Assembly: GCA_037318855.1 (NCBI GenBank)
Contig: CP134874.1
Coordinates: 3,472,598-3,536,597 of the forward strand
Direction of reading: 5' to 3'
Length of the DNA: 64,000 nt
Source of the DNA: Candidatus Sedimenticola sp. (ex Thyasira tokunagai)
GTDB taxonomy: Bacteria > Pseudomonadota > Gammaproteobacteria > Chromatiales > Chromatiaceae
A model generated the notes under the pieces. The model searched no databases and had not been told where the DNA came from. It was given only the letters and a program-made list of their open reading frames with translations. Each line of letters begins with the position of its first letter. The stretch's first letter is position 1. This document shows, piece by piece, positions 1 through 9,849 of this stretch. The translations under genes and the position numbers were made by a program.

Positions 1-275
1 ATGGAGAGCGAAGCGAAGGCTGGTAATCCCCGGTAGCCGTGAGGCCGCACTGCTTACCCGTCGTGCGCGCAGCGCGCCAGAGGGGAAGCAAAGTAGGCAT
101 CCGAACACGGCGTCCAGTCAATGGGAACTGACTGCGAAGCGGTAACGAGCTTGCGATGTTATCGCGTAGCGGTCAGTGACCAGGACGGCCGAGGCACTAA
201 TAGGTTGTCGAAGGCCGAGTTGATTTTGGGGACTGGGATGTCCCAAAATCTTTCACGAGGTCGAAGACTCGCTTA
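1..275. repeat. Copy 1 of a 286-bp structured non-coding element, cut by the window edge
   Basis: This stretch is almost identical to 8035-8309, where the same sequence sits inside an IS256-family transposase gene; the first 11 bases lie outside the window. The two copies differ by about three single-base changes. Short hairpins are visible, for example CAGTCA/TGACTG around 116-135 and TTTTGGGGAC/GTCCCAAAA around 223-247. The open frames here look like chance. The element ends at 275 and the next bases lead into a transposase remnant. I do not recognise the family. Confidence 0.75.
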
Positions 276-310
276 TTGGGTGAAAAACCATCGAGTCGAA
301 TGCCGGGTGA

Positions 311-495
311 AATATGCGGGTTAGCCAGCAAACCAACGACAAACAAGAGGCGCCCCCGCCGTGGAGGGTTTACAACGGCTTCCTGACGCACTCGGTCAAG
401 ATGATACTTTACTGGCTGATACGGGCTATTTCAGTGAAGCTAACGTCGACCGCCACAAGACTGAAGGCATTACCCCCTACATACCGAGATATTGG
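311..495 (+). pseudogene. IS1182-like transposase remnant (frameshifted)
   Basis: Two adjacent frames translate to a fragment typical of IS1182/IS5-group transposases. The first gives QQTNDKQE; the second, after a shift near 360, gives LLADTGYFSEANV followed by GITPYI. This block corresponds to the middle of the DDE domain in that family. There is no start, no complete catalytic triad and no visible inverted repeats, so it is a dead fragment. It lies directly beside the structured repeat at 1-275. From 496 to the next gene at 640 I see nothing else. Confidence 0.7.
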
Positions 496-639
496 GCTAT
501 GCAAGTTGTACAACGTGATTCTCTTGCACCAACGATACACTTCGCACCCTCAGACTCCATTTAGTCCTATAGAATCCACTGGTTATGCCTGATAAGATGG
601 CGTCGCTTAAAACTAATCTAATACATCATTGTGCCAGGC

Positions 640-1812
640 ATGAAGAATATAAAATCCATCCAAGATCTTGCGATTAACGGGGCAGCACCAGCCTTCAGGC
701 ACCCCTTGCACGTTGGCCGCCCTAATATAGGGAATAAAGAAGATTTCCTGAAATATGTCGATGAGATCTTTGATCGTCGCTGGTTGAGTAATAATGGGCC
801 ACTAGTGCAAGAGTTCGAGCACAAAGTGGCAGAATACCATGGTGTCAAGCATTGTTTGGCTATATGTAATGGCACGGTAGCACTCGAAATAGCTATACGG
901 GCATTGGGGTTGGAAGGTGAAGTAATCATTCCTTCCTATACATTCATTGCTACGGCCCATGCGCTGCACTGGCAAGAGATCACGCCTGTTTTTGCAGACA
1001 TTGACCCCATAACCCATACACTCGATCTAGAAGCAGTACGTCGCATGATCACACCGCGTACAACTGGCATTATTGGCGTCCACCTCTGGGGACGCGGTGC
1101 CCCTGTGACTGGCTTACAGACTATCGCAGATCACTATGGCCTTAAGTTGATATTTGATGCCGCCCACGCCTTTGGCTGTTCATACAAGGGCACCATGATC
1201 GGTAATTTTGGCTCATGTGAAATTTTGAGTTTTCATGCCACCAAATTCTTTAACACCTTTGAGGGTGGAGCCGTTCTTACTAATGATGATGCACTTGCTG
1301 AAGCTATCTGCCTAATGCGTAACTTTGGCTTCTCCGGTGCAGATAACGTCATCTATCCCGGCACCAACGGAAAAATGATAGAAGTTGCTGCAGCGATGGG
1401 ACTGGTTAACCTGGATGCCATGGATAGCGTGATTGAGGTCAATCGCCGCAACTACAGGCTCTACCGCGAAGAGTTGTCACGAATACCCGGTGTCAGTCTA
1501 TTAGACTTCAATGAAACCGAGCAGAATAACTATCAGTATGTAGTAATGGAGGTTCACGATGATTGTGCTGCGACAAGGGATCAGATTATTCAAGCTCTAC
1601 ACGCTGAAAACATACTTGCTCGTAAATACTTTTGGCCAGGATGCCATAAAATGCAGCCATATAAAAATTTAAACCCACATTTAGATTTACTGTTAGCCAA
1701 CACTAACAAAGTAGCAAGCAGGGTTATAGTTCTTCCTACAGGTACAACTCTGGATGAAAATATGGTTCGTCTCGTAGCATCGGTTATTCGAGTTTGCGTG
1801 GAGTGCAACTAA
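640..1812 (+). CDS. DegT/DnrJ/EryC1/StrS family PLP-dependent sugar aminotransferase
   Basis: A 390-residue protein of the family that transaminates keto groups on nucleotide-activated sugars, using PLP. Visible family marks are ICNGTVALEIA (phosphate-binding region), IIPSYTFIATAHA, the FDAAHAFG aspartate motif that contacts the cofactor nitrogen, and SFHATKFFNTFEGG holding the Schiff-base lysine. Length is normal. A GTG at 631 would add three residues; I prefer the ATG at 640. It is the only intact gene at the left end and is followed one base after its stop by a broken sulfotransferase gene, so the two were probably one transcript making or modifying an amino sugar for a surface glycan. The exact sugar cannot be told. 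Confidence 0.9.
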   Translation: MKNIKSIQDLAINGAAPAFRHPLHVGRPNIGNKEDFLKYVDEIFDRRWLSNNGPLVQEFEHKVAEYHGVKHCLAICNGTVALEIAIRALGLEGEVIIPSYTFIATAHALHWQEITPVFADIDPITHTLDLEAVRRMITPRTTGIIGVHLWGRGAPVTGLQTIADHYGLKLIFDAAHAFGCSYKGTMIGNFGSCEILSFHATKFFNTFEGGAVLTNDDALAEAICLMRNFGFSGADNVIYPGTNGKMIEVAAAMGLVNLDAMDSVIEVNRRNYRLYREELSRIPGVSLLDFNETEQNNYQYVVMEVHDDCAATRDQIIQALHAENILARKYFWPGCHKMQPYKNLNPHLDLLLANTNKVASRVIVLPTGTTLDENMVRLVASVIRVCVECN

Positions 1813-1813
1813 A

Positions 1814-2699
1814 ATGAGTTTCATAAAACACCAAAGCCCATTATTTGTCATTGGAAGCCCAAGGTCTGGCACATCACTTCTTAGATTAATTTTGACAAGC
1901 CATTCGAAAATTATAATACCTCCTGAATGTGGATTTATTGTTTGGCTATATGATAAGTATAAGAGTTGGAATAGGTCCTCTAATAACAAATATAAACTTG
2001 CTCTATTTATTGATGATTTATTTAGGTGCAAAAGATTGACACATGGAATTTATGCAAACATGACGTAAGTAAAAAAATATATTCGCTTCAGCCTGAAAAT
2101 TACGCTGAATTATGTGCGGCTATATATTCTGCCTATGCAGACAAGGCGGGTAAAGGGTATGAATATTGGGGGGATAAGAATAATTATTATTTAAATCACC
2201 TTAATGAATTAATAAATGTATACCCTAATGCAAAATTCTTGCATATTGTAAGAGATGGTCGTGATATAGCCTGTTCATATAGAGAGGTCATGACTAATAA
2301 ATCAACTAGTCCCTATGCTCCAGAATTAGAAACGCAGATACAAGATATTGCCCATATCTGGAAGAATGATATTACTAAAATTGATGATTTTTATCCCTGT
2401 TACCGTGCGGTTATGCCATGACAATAAGGTACGAGGATTTAGTCGCCAAACCATCGTATATAGTTAAGGGTATTTGTAATTGGATTGACATACCATTTGA
2501 AGTGGGAATGATGGACTTTTATAAACAAAACGCAGACAAAAAACTTGAGCCAGACCTTACGTTAGACTGGAAAAAAAGGACATTGCAACCCATAAGTACC
2601 GATACAGTTGGTAGATATATCGATCTTCTAAATACTGAAGAACAAGGTGATTTTCTATATATCGCTAACAGCGTTTTAAGAAAGTTTAATTATAGTTAG
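1814..2699 (+). pseudogene. Sulfotransferase family protein, two frameshifts
   Basis: Three overlapping frames join into one protein of about 295 residues. The N-terminus has the PAPS 5'-phosphosulfate loop FVIGSPRSGTS; the middle has the 3'-phosphate motif FLHIVRDGRD; the end continues with IRYEDLV. The first break is near 2030 (TGCAAAAGATT): one more A would read CKKIDTW and restore the frame. The second is between about 2405 and 2418. PAPS-dependent sulfotransferases of this type add sulfate to glycans or small molecules. PAPS would come from the fused ATP sulfurylase/APS kinase at 37.6-39.4 kb. The gene is AT-rich compared with the core of the window, which suggests transfer. It may be a true pseudogene or a sequencing artefact. 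Confidence 0.8.
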
Positions 2700-2750
2700 A
2701 ACTCTTCATTTGATTAGCGTTTTTCATGATAGCTATCGTCTTTTTTCACA

Positions 2751-3860
2751 CTACCCACCCGGACCCCCTCCTCTCACCACACCAGAAACAAAGCTATTTA
2801 TTAGTGAGATTACCTCCGAGTATTCGCCTTGACCCTCTCCCCTGACTAAAGCAATGTTTTTATCCACAATTTGAATAAGGAAAAAAGATAACCCAAATAC
2901 GATTAATAAAGCACATAGAAATACCACCCCCCTCCTTACTCATTCCTCTAGTAGGAGAGTCGAACAAAAAATACGATGCAACCAAACCACATTGCCAATG
3001 TAATAAATATATTGGGTAGCTGTAATCCCCTGCCACTTTGTCAAGTTTCTTACTGAATATCTCCTCACCTCTATAATACAACGACATAATAGTAAGTAGA
3101 GTAATAATAATATTGGAGTACCTCCCAAACTCACTTATATAGTAAGAGTTAATAAATGGGTAATAGTGTGCATGAATAGTAAAAATGGCTGCGTGTAAAA
3201 TATATATGCATACAATAGCCACTGGATGCATGATCCTATAATTTTTTATAAACAGAAGAATTTCTTTTTATAAAAAAACAGCAAACTGCCTAACGAGAAA
3301 GGGAGTGACGCTGCAAATATCGATGCATATCTATGGGGACCACTCAAGCCAATTACATAACTGAGGACAACATAAAAGGCACTTAATCCCACCCATGTTT
3401 GTGTTACTTCTTTTGTTCTTGAGACACCTAGTGCAATGCATATATAGAAAAATATTTCTATAGATAAAGCCCATGTGGGTGGAGAAAGCCTGGGGCCAAT
3501 ATCATAAGGGATCAGTGAAGGAAATATCATTATGCCATTAAATATGATCGATATTATTGCTTCAGGTATATACAAGACATCTTTATAATTTATCGAATAC
3601 TGCTTTGACACGAACATTATTGCTAGAATAGAAACCACTGCAACCATCCAATACATCGGATATAGTCTTAAGAATCTATTTATCACGTAGCGCTTTATTC
3701 CAGATATATTATAACCATATGTATCATGCATAATGGTTGTCATAAGAAACCCGCTAAGGGCAAAAAATGAAAAAACAGCATATGGACCAATCACAGGGAT
3801 GTCCAGTAGATGAAAAATCATAACCCATAATGCTAGACCTGTTCTATACAAACCAAACAT
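2751..3860 (-). pseudogene. Acyltransferase 3 (OafA-like) membrane protein, two frameshifts
   Basis: Joined frames give about 369 residues with many membrane helices. Family 3 acyltransferase marks are FSFFALSGFLMT near the N-terminus, RFLRLYPMYW, a central PTWALSIEIFFY, and SYPIYLLHWQ late in the protein, followed by a last helix and VDKNIALVR. The first break lies near 3265, where one extra A in the run TATAAAAAG would restore the frame; the second lies near 2875 in a T/C run. Such proteins O-acetylate surface sugars from the cytoplasmic membrane. The gene is convergent with the sulfotransferase gene. No other ORF fits the gap between them. Confidence 0.75.
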
Positions 3861-3917
3861 TTTTCTACCTTTGTAATTTACAGAGCCTGAAAACTCTATT
3901 CTCCGGCATTAATAATC

Positions 3918-4897
3918 TCACTTAGGTTTTGTGTATGGCGCATCTGGACATCTCAAGTTTGCCCAAATATCCAACCATTGTTTATGGCTAACATGAGGCG
4001 CCTTTTTACCCAATAATTCACGCGTAAGGGAGATAATTCGCCCAAGTGACCAGAATAAATTTGCTTTCAGTAATCCTTTCCAACCATATAGTTTATAGAA
4101 GTACCTGGTTCTTGACTCATAATAATATCTTGGCAGTCGTTTTCCGGTTCGCGCGTTCTCTTTCACTGGTGAACTACCTCCCCTCAGGTGAACCACATGT
4201 GCAGAGGGGTCATTGATAATCTTCCATCCAGATGCCCCAGCCCTGTGGCAAAACTCTACATCCTCAAAGTACATAAAGAACTTATCATCCATCAAACCAA
4301 TATCTTCAAACACCTGGCCTCTCACAAGCACGCAGGCAAAACTGGTCCATTCTGGATAGGAGATTTGATCACTTACTGCTATTGGAACATTATACTTTGC
4401 AAAAGCTTTGGTCACAGGCCCGGTTCTGGCCGCTGAGATGAGCTCACCTACTGGAGTGAGAAATCGAAAGCAGCTTTCCTGAGGTATCCCATCTGGCCAC
4501 TCAAGTCTTGGACTGAAAAGACCAGCATCTGGAAACTTATCCGTGTTGTCCAGCAATTTATAAATTGCATTACCTTTAATCAGAGTATCACTGTTAAGTA
4601 ATAGATAATTTTCTGCGCAAATAGATTCAATGCCAAGATTATTCCCCCTGAAAAACCAGAGTTTTCATCAGAGGCTATAAATTTAATTATGTCTGTAGCT
4701 TGATTATCGCGAATCCACCTGATGATATGTTTATCAGAATCATCTTGTGAGTCATTATCAACAACAACAACCTTAGCATCAATATCATCTACAGCAGATA
4801 GCAAAGACTCCAGGCAATCTAGCACCATCTCTGGTGTGCGATAATTAACTATTACAATCAAAAGTCTTATTTTATCTGATCTGCTCGTTTTCTCCAT
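3918..4897 (-). pseudogene. Family 2 glycosyltransferase (rhamnosyltransferase-like), one frameshift
   Basis: The N-terminal frame (4897 to about 4640) has IRLLIVIVNYRTPEMV and VVVVDNDSQDDS, the GT-A nucleotide-binding start of family 2. After a break at the G-run near 4650 the other frame continues NYLLLNSDTL and the rest of the enzyme, including MDDKFFMYFEDVEFCHR (the ED motif of the acceptor side) and VVHLRGGS. One more G in the five-G run would read SGGNNLG, the usual family sequence, giving about 326 residues. It resembles WbbL/RfbN-type cytoplasmic rhamnosyltransferases. dTDP-rhamnose would be available from rmlABCD at 32-36 kb. Starts at ATG 4897. Confidence 0.8.
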
Positions 4898-5209
4898 GCC
4901 GCAATAATCTCTTTAGCTATTTAAAGTATACGGATATTATCTGATGACATCCCGATCGATAGAAACTAGAAATGTATTTTCGCCTCTCAGGCAACAGAAA
5001 TAGCAATATTTTATTCACTTAAGGCATACCCTTCATGTAAACCAAAAAAGTCTTCTAATAGAAAGGTTTTTTATTTATATAGCAGCATAGCATGCCAAAA
5101 GAATCGCCACCTGACCCTACTCTCGCTTCTAAAGGAGGATTATATAGACTAGAATGCAGATTGATTAATATGAAAGAAGCGATGATTTCTCTCACAATGG
5201 ATTTAATAA
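4898..5209. other. Gene-free gap between divergent genes
   Basis: This stretch separates a leftward glycosyltransferase from a rightward membrane protein. It is AT-rich and should contain both promoters, but I see no clear consensus pair. An imperfect A/T-flanked hairpin lies around 5043-5073. An AAGGAGG sequence at about 5130 is followed by a short frame that ends quickly; no family is recognisable. Confidence 0.4.
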
Positions 5210-6725
5210 ATGCCAGAGCATGTCCGTAGCTTAATTGTTCTCCTGATCCTTTCTACAGCTGTCTTCGCAATTGCAAAGCGGCCCGCATGTGACTTAATCA
5301 ACTGCAGCGATTTCACCAGGAGAAGGAATCTTTGGTTCGCTCTGACACTAACCGCCTTTCTCGCACACAACTACTGGCTATACGTCTTTATTGCTGGCAC
5401 TTTATTGTACTATTCCTCTAAGCGAGAGACCAATAAAGCAGCGCTATTTTTCTTTGTTCTTTTTGCTGTTCCCGTTGTCAATGCGCCTATCCCGGGCATG
5501 GGCCTAGTTAACTACCTTTTCTCCCTTTCTCATCCTCGCCTATTAGCGCTGGTTATCCTTCTTCCTGCAACCGTTCACCTGTTAAGCCAGCGGGAGAGGC
5601 TACCATTTGGACGCACCACCCCAGACAAACTACTGACAGGCTATATGTTTCTCACAGCAGCACTCTATCTACGCGAAACCACCATAACGGATACACTCCG
5701 ACAGAGCTTCTACCTATTTACCGACATTTTCCTTCCCTATTTCGTTATCAGTCGTTCACTAAAAGATTTGCAAGGCTTTCGAGATACGCTGTTAAGCTTA
5801 GTGATTGCCGCCATGATTCTTGCGCTTGTCGGGGTATTTGAAGCCTACAGACACTGGATCCTCTATAACCCGCTTATTGATGCTCTGGGGCTCCAGGGGG
5901 CATGCTGCACTATCTTGGACGAGCAGGTGTGCTTCGAGGGATTAGCGCAGCCGGGCATCCCATTGCACTGGGCTATGTAATGGCGGTGGCAATCGGCTGC
6001 TACCTGTACCTCCAACATTCTATAAAAAACAAACTGATTCGCCGGTTTGGCATGGCACTGCTAGTTGCTGGACTTATCGCAGCATTATCACGCGGCCCCT
6101 GGGTTGGTGCAGCCGTACTAGTGGTGGTTTTTGTCTCCACCGGGCCTCATGCCCTGAGACGTCTAACTACCCTGGGACTGGCAGCCCTGGTATCACTCCC
6201 CTGCTGGCGGCCTTGCCAAGCGGTGAAAAAGTCATCAATCTCATTCCATTTATTGGCGAGACAGAAAAAAATAACATCACCTACCGGGAAAGGCTCATTA
6301 GCAAGTCCCTGATCGTCATCAAACGCCACCCATGGTTTGGCTCCATCAATTATCTGGAAACCGAGGAGATGGAGTCTATGAGACAGGGCCAGGGGATCAT
6401 TGATATCGTAAACACCTATATCGGGGTTACTTTAGAACGCGGCTTAGTAGGACTTGCTTTGTTTTCTGGTTTCTTCCTTTGGGTAGCGTGGGGCATCATT
6501 TCCTCTTTGCGACGCATACCGGACAAGAGTAGCGATGAGCACCTGCTCGGGCGCTCATTACTGGCAACTTTGGTAGCCATCCTGTTAATCATATTTACTG
6601 TAAGTAGTATCACCATCATTCCGATAGTATATTGGTCAGTAGCAGCTCTTGGGGTCGCTTACACTCAGATGATCAATAAATATGGTTCGTCACGCGAACG
6701 TATGGGCGATTTTCGGTACAGGTAG
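5210..6725 (+). pseudogene. O-antigen ligase/polymerase-like membrane protein, two frameshifts
   Basis: Three frames join into about 505 residues of a many-helix membrane protein of the Wzy/WaaL type found in exosortase-linked polysaccharide loci. Helices run through the first 220 residues; the family signature ALSRGPWVGAAVL follows, then a large loop (about 6210-6420) and closing helices. Breaks are at the five-G run near 5898 and the four-C run near 6198; one more G and one more C respectively read QGGMLHYLG and SLPLLAALPSGEK and restore a single frame. It would polymerise or ligate undecaprenyl-linked repeats in the periplasm. Its last codons overlap an ISL3 transposase remnant on the other strand, so the C-terminus may be cut. 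Confidence 0.78.
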
Positions 6726-6967
6726 CTCATCAGCCATACAGTGGAATAGATTTCGGATGTAGTTCTTTGCAGTCAGAAATATGCAGGCCTTGCAGCTGTT
6801 AACCTTAGCCTTGTTATTGAGCCTCTCCACGGTTCCGTTGTGGATATGCATTCTAAAATAGTTCACCAGATCATCCTGATGCCATCGTAACATCCAGGCC
6901 CCAGTCGGAAGAAGCCTAATATCTTTCGCTTTGCATATCAAAAGCAAAGTTCTATCACTCAGTTTAC
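6690..6967 (-). pseudogene. ISL3-family transposase C-terminal remnant
   Basis: The translation ends with NGTVERLNNKAKV, a histidine-rich YIRNLFHCMADELPVPK segment and IAHTF, the usual C-terminus of ISL3 transposases (the catalytic Glu region and the terminal PxPxxxHxF). The N-terminal part is missing: the frame runs into the end of the IS256 copy at 6968, and the target duplication shows that the IS landed in this remnant. Convergent with, and overlapping, the polymerase-like gene. Confidence 0.7.
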
Positions 6968-7002
6968 GAGTTATAGTCAAATCTGGTGTTTAACCAGTTG
7001 AA

Positions 7003-8537
7003 TCAAGCGGCGACCTGATCGACTCCTGTTACCTCAACACCATCTTTAAATTTGATTCCGGTTATCACCTTCGCCAGGTAACCGAAACCCCGTAATCGTC
7101 TCCACTTCTTCTCGGCACACAGGCCGAGTTTGAACATCATGTGTAGCATGCCGTCACGCGATAGGCAGCCCTTGGAACGCTTGGTTCGATGGCGGATTGT
7201 CCCGAAGGTTGATTCAATCGGATTGCTGGTCCGAATGCTCTGCCAGTGCTGTGCCGGAAAGTGATAGAAAGCCATCAGTTCCTCTCGGTCTTTGTGCAGA
7301 CAGATGGCAGCCTTCGGATACTTCGGCTCATACGTTTTGATAAACAGATCAAAGGCCTTTTCCGCATCGGCCTGAGTCTCCGCCTGCCAGATGTTATGCA
7401 GTGCCTGCTTCGCTTTCGGCTGAGCTGTCTTTGGCAGGCAGTTCAGCACGTTCATGGTCTTGTGCATCCAGCAGCGCTGCTGGCGCGTCTCAGGATATAC
7501 TTCCTCCAGCGCAGCCCAGAAGCCCATGGCACCGTCACCGATCGCCAATTTGGGCGGGTTCAGTCCGCGTGACTTCAGCTTCAACAGTACCTCCCGCCAG
7601 CTCTGCGTGGACTCCCGCACACCATCCTCAATTGCCAGAAAATGCTTCTCACCACGCTCATTCACACCGATCACCACCAGGGCACACAGCTTCGTCTGCT
7701 CTGCTCTCCAGTCCGCTGTAGACACCGTCTGCCCACACATACACCCAATGCTCCTTATCCAGGCGCTCCTCACACCAGCTCCGATATTCTTCTGCCCAGA
7801 CCTGCTTCAGACGCGATACCGTGCTGGCCGACAAGCCTGTTGCATCCGGACCCACCAGCACTTTCAGGGCCTCACCCATCTCACCACTGGAAATCCCCTT
7901 CAGGTAGAGCCACGGCAGCGCCGCTTCCAGTGACTTCGTCTTGCGTACATACGGCGGTACCAGAGCTGATCGGAACGTCACCGGCTCGCCGGTCTTCGCT
8001 CGAACTTTGGGGATCTCGACCGTCGCTGCCAGCCATGGAGAGCGAAGCGAAGGCTGGTAATCCCCGGTAGCCGTGAGGCCGCACTGCTTACTCCGTCGTG
8101 CGCGCAGCGCGCCAGAGGGAAGCAAAGTAGGCATCCGAACACGGCGTCCAGTCAATGGGAACTGACTGCGAAGCGGTAACGAGCTTGCGATGTTATCGCG
8201 TAGCGGTCAGTGACCAGGACGGCCGGGGCACTAATAGGTTGTCGAAGGCCGAGTTGATTTTGGGGACTGGGATGTCCCAAAATCTTTCACGAGGTCGAAG
8301 ACTCGCTTAGACCGGCCCCAATCCTGTCTGCAGTTTACGAGCTGGCAGATGACCATTACGCACCACACCCGCCTTGCCATCCTCTGTCCGTCGCTCGGTG
8401 TGCTCCGCCAACAGCTCCAGCAGCTCTGCCTCTACCGCCTGGTAGATCAACTGCTCTGCACCGCTTCTCAGCAACTCTGTCAGCGGATCGATAATCGTAT
8501 CTCGACCTGCCAGCTTAACAACGTTATTCTTACTCAT
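7003..8537 (-). pseudogene. IS256-family (mutator-type) transposase, interrupted and frameshifted
   Basis: Same protein as the intact 415-residue transposase at 13384-14631. This copy is split by the 286-bp insert (8024-8309) after residue 76 and by a one-base addition near 7707. The C-terminal frame keeps the second DDE Asp (IGDGAMGFW) and the Glu (NPIESTFGTIRHR). It cannot make a working protein. Confidence 0.93.
8024..8309. repeat. Copy 2 of the 286-bp structured non-coding element, inside IS256
   Basis: Comparison with the uninterrupted IS at 13.3-14.7 kb places the insertion exactly: transposase sequence stops at CGACCGT (8023) and resumes at GACCGG (8310). The insert has no open frame of note, no terminal inverted repeats that I can see and no obvious target duplication. 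It contains several hairpins: CCAGCC/GGCTGG at its left end, CAGTCA/TGACTG, CGGTAAC/GTTATCG, and TTTTGGGGAC/GTCCCAAAA near the right end. A second copy lies at 1-275. Lack of a duplication and end-proximal hairpins would suit an IS200/IS605-like or intron-like mover, but this is inference. Confidence 0.85.
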
Positions 8538-8670
8538 GGTGGCGTATCTCCAATGGTTGTTTTGATGTCTCGCAACAACAAATCAACCAGATACGCCGCC
8601 CTTTTTCAACTACTCAAACACCAGATTCAGTTATAACTCTCAGTTTACGGAATCCCTACCTGATACGCCT

Positions 8671-9683
8671 CTACCATCGAAAAATACGCTGCCTGAACAA
8701 TCGTTTTGCTTTGTTATATACCAACATCTTATACACTGCATTAGCCAACCATAAAGGCAATAAGAGAATATTTCGAGGGAATTTATTACCATTTATTTTT
8801 TTCAATATATTTTGTGTTAGTTTTTTATATTGTAATGCAGCTTTGGAAGGGCACGCTTCATGCTCTGAAAGATACTTTTCATGCTGACTTTGTGACAGAA
8901 TATCTTTACATAATCTGATACAGCCTTTCCTATCCTGCGCTGCCCACAGTGGAGTATAGAAGGCAGCATTCATCTCTGTTCCAAGTTCTAGTCTTACATC
9001 GTGATTAAAGAAATCAAGCAACCCAGTAGGAGGTTCAAAAAATGCCATGCTCTTTTGGAAGCTCGTACATATGATGGGTCAGGGTTCTCTGTGAAATAGT
9101 TTGTAACCATTGTAGCGGCAATAAAACCATCTTCTACCAAACAAGGAACTGGAAGGTAAAGGTCGTGAACTGCAGAAGCCCTGGCTGCGTAGAGCTGACC
9201 GCAAACAGCTCCATCTTGGTGTTTGTTACCAACTATTTTGGACGCAACCTTCAGAAACCAAGGTGTGCTAGATGAAAACTGTTTAACAGGCTTACTAGTT
9301 ACAATTTGACACTTATCGTCACTAAATTCTCTCAATAAATCCTCTATGCATGTTGCTGACTCTATAGAAATATCACTATCCATAAAGACGATGAAATCGG
9401 GAGAATTCTGTTCTTGAAGTAATCTAACAGATCTATTCCAAGCCATGGACTTGCTAGGCTCGGACCAATCATAGACGATATATGATTCAAATAAATCTGC
9501 AAAATTATCACTTGCTTCCTCACATAATTTTACCGAATTATCGTTGCATCCGTTACATGCAAAAAACAAGTTAAATCTATAGTGATCAAGGGATAACCTC
9601 TGGTTCGCAAGTTCCCTCAGGAAATTGGGTAACGCTTCTTCTTCATTATGTACGAAAATAACAATGCTTACCAATTTACCCAT
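8671..9683 (-). pseudogene. Family 2 glycosyltransferase, one frameshift
   Basis: The N-terminal frame has VSIVIFVHNEEEALP, FFACNGCNDNS and the metal-binding FIVFMDSDISIES, all typical of GT-A family 2 enzymes. It later has QDGAVCGQLYAARAS and CLVEDGFIAA. Near 9040 the frame breaks in a run of six T; one more T would join it to FEPPTGLLDFFNHDVR and give about 337 residues. It ends at 8671, just outside the IS256 target duplication. Sugar and acceptor are unknown; the place in the locus suggests surface polysaccharide assembly. The gap to the next gene (9684-9849) shows nothing recognisable. Confidence 0.78.
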
Positions 9684-9849
9684 AAGCAGTCCTTCCTCTA
9701 AAGTTTAATGAGCTGGAGTGTTAACGGATATCTCTATCCTTGCTTAGATATTATGGTTGGACACTACGGATAAATGACAGTGAAAACAATATACAAGGTA
9801 ATTTGACATTTGCCTCAGTATAGTTAGATCACTCTATAATATCTATTGT

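Larger units (their letters stand above)
6968..8639 (-). mobile_element. IS256-family insertion sequence, copy 1 (1,672 bp, inactive)
   Basis: The ends are inverted repeats starting GAGTTATA and closing TATAACTC, as in the intact copy at 13282-14666. A perfect 9-bp target duplication, TCAGTTTAC, flanks it (6959-6967 and 8640-8648), so both ends are certain. Without the 286-bp non-coding insert at 8024-8309 the length is 1,386 bp, one base longer than the intact copy because of an added C near 7707 that shifts the transposase frame. Confidence 0.95.

Noticed and set aside
175..235. Resemblance of GCACTAATAGG and nearby bases to the 3' end of 23S rRNA
   Set aside because: The match is short and gapped, the rest of the element does not align with rRNA, and an identical copy lies inside a transposase gene.
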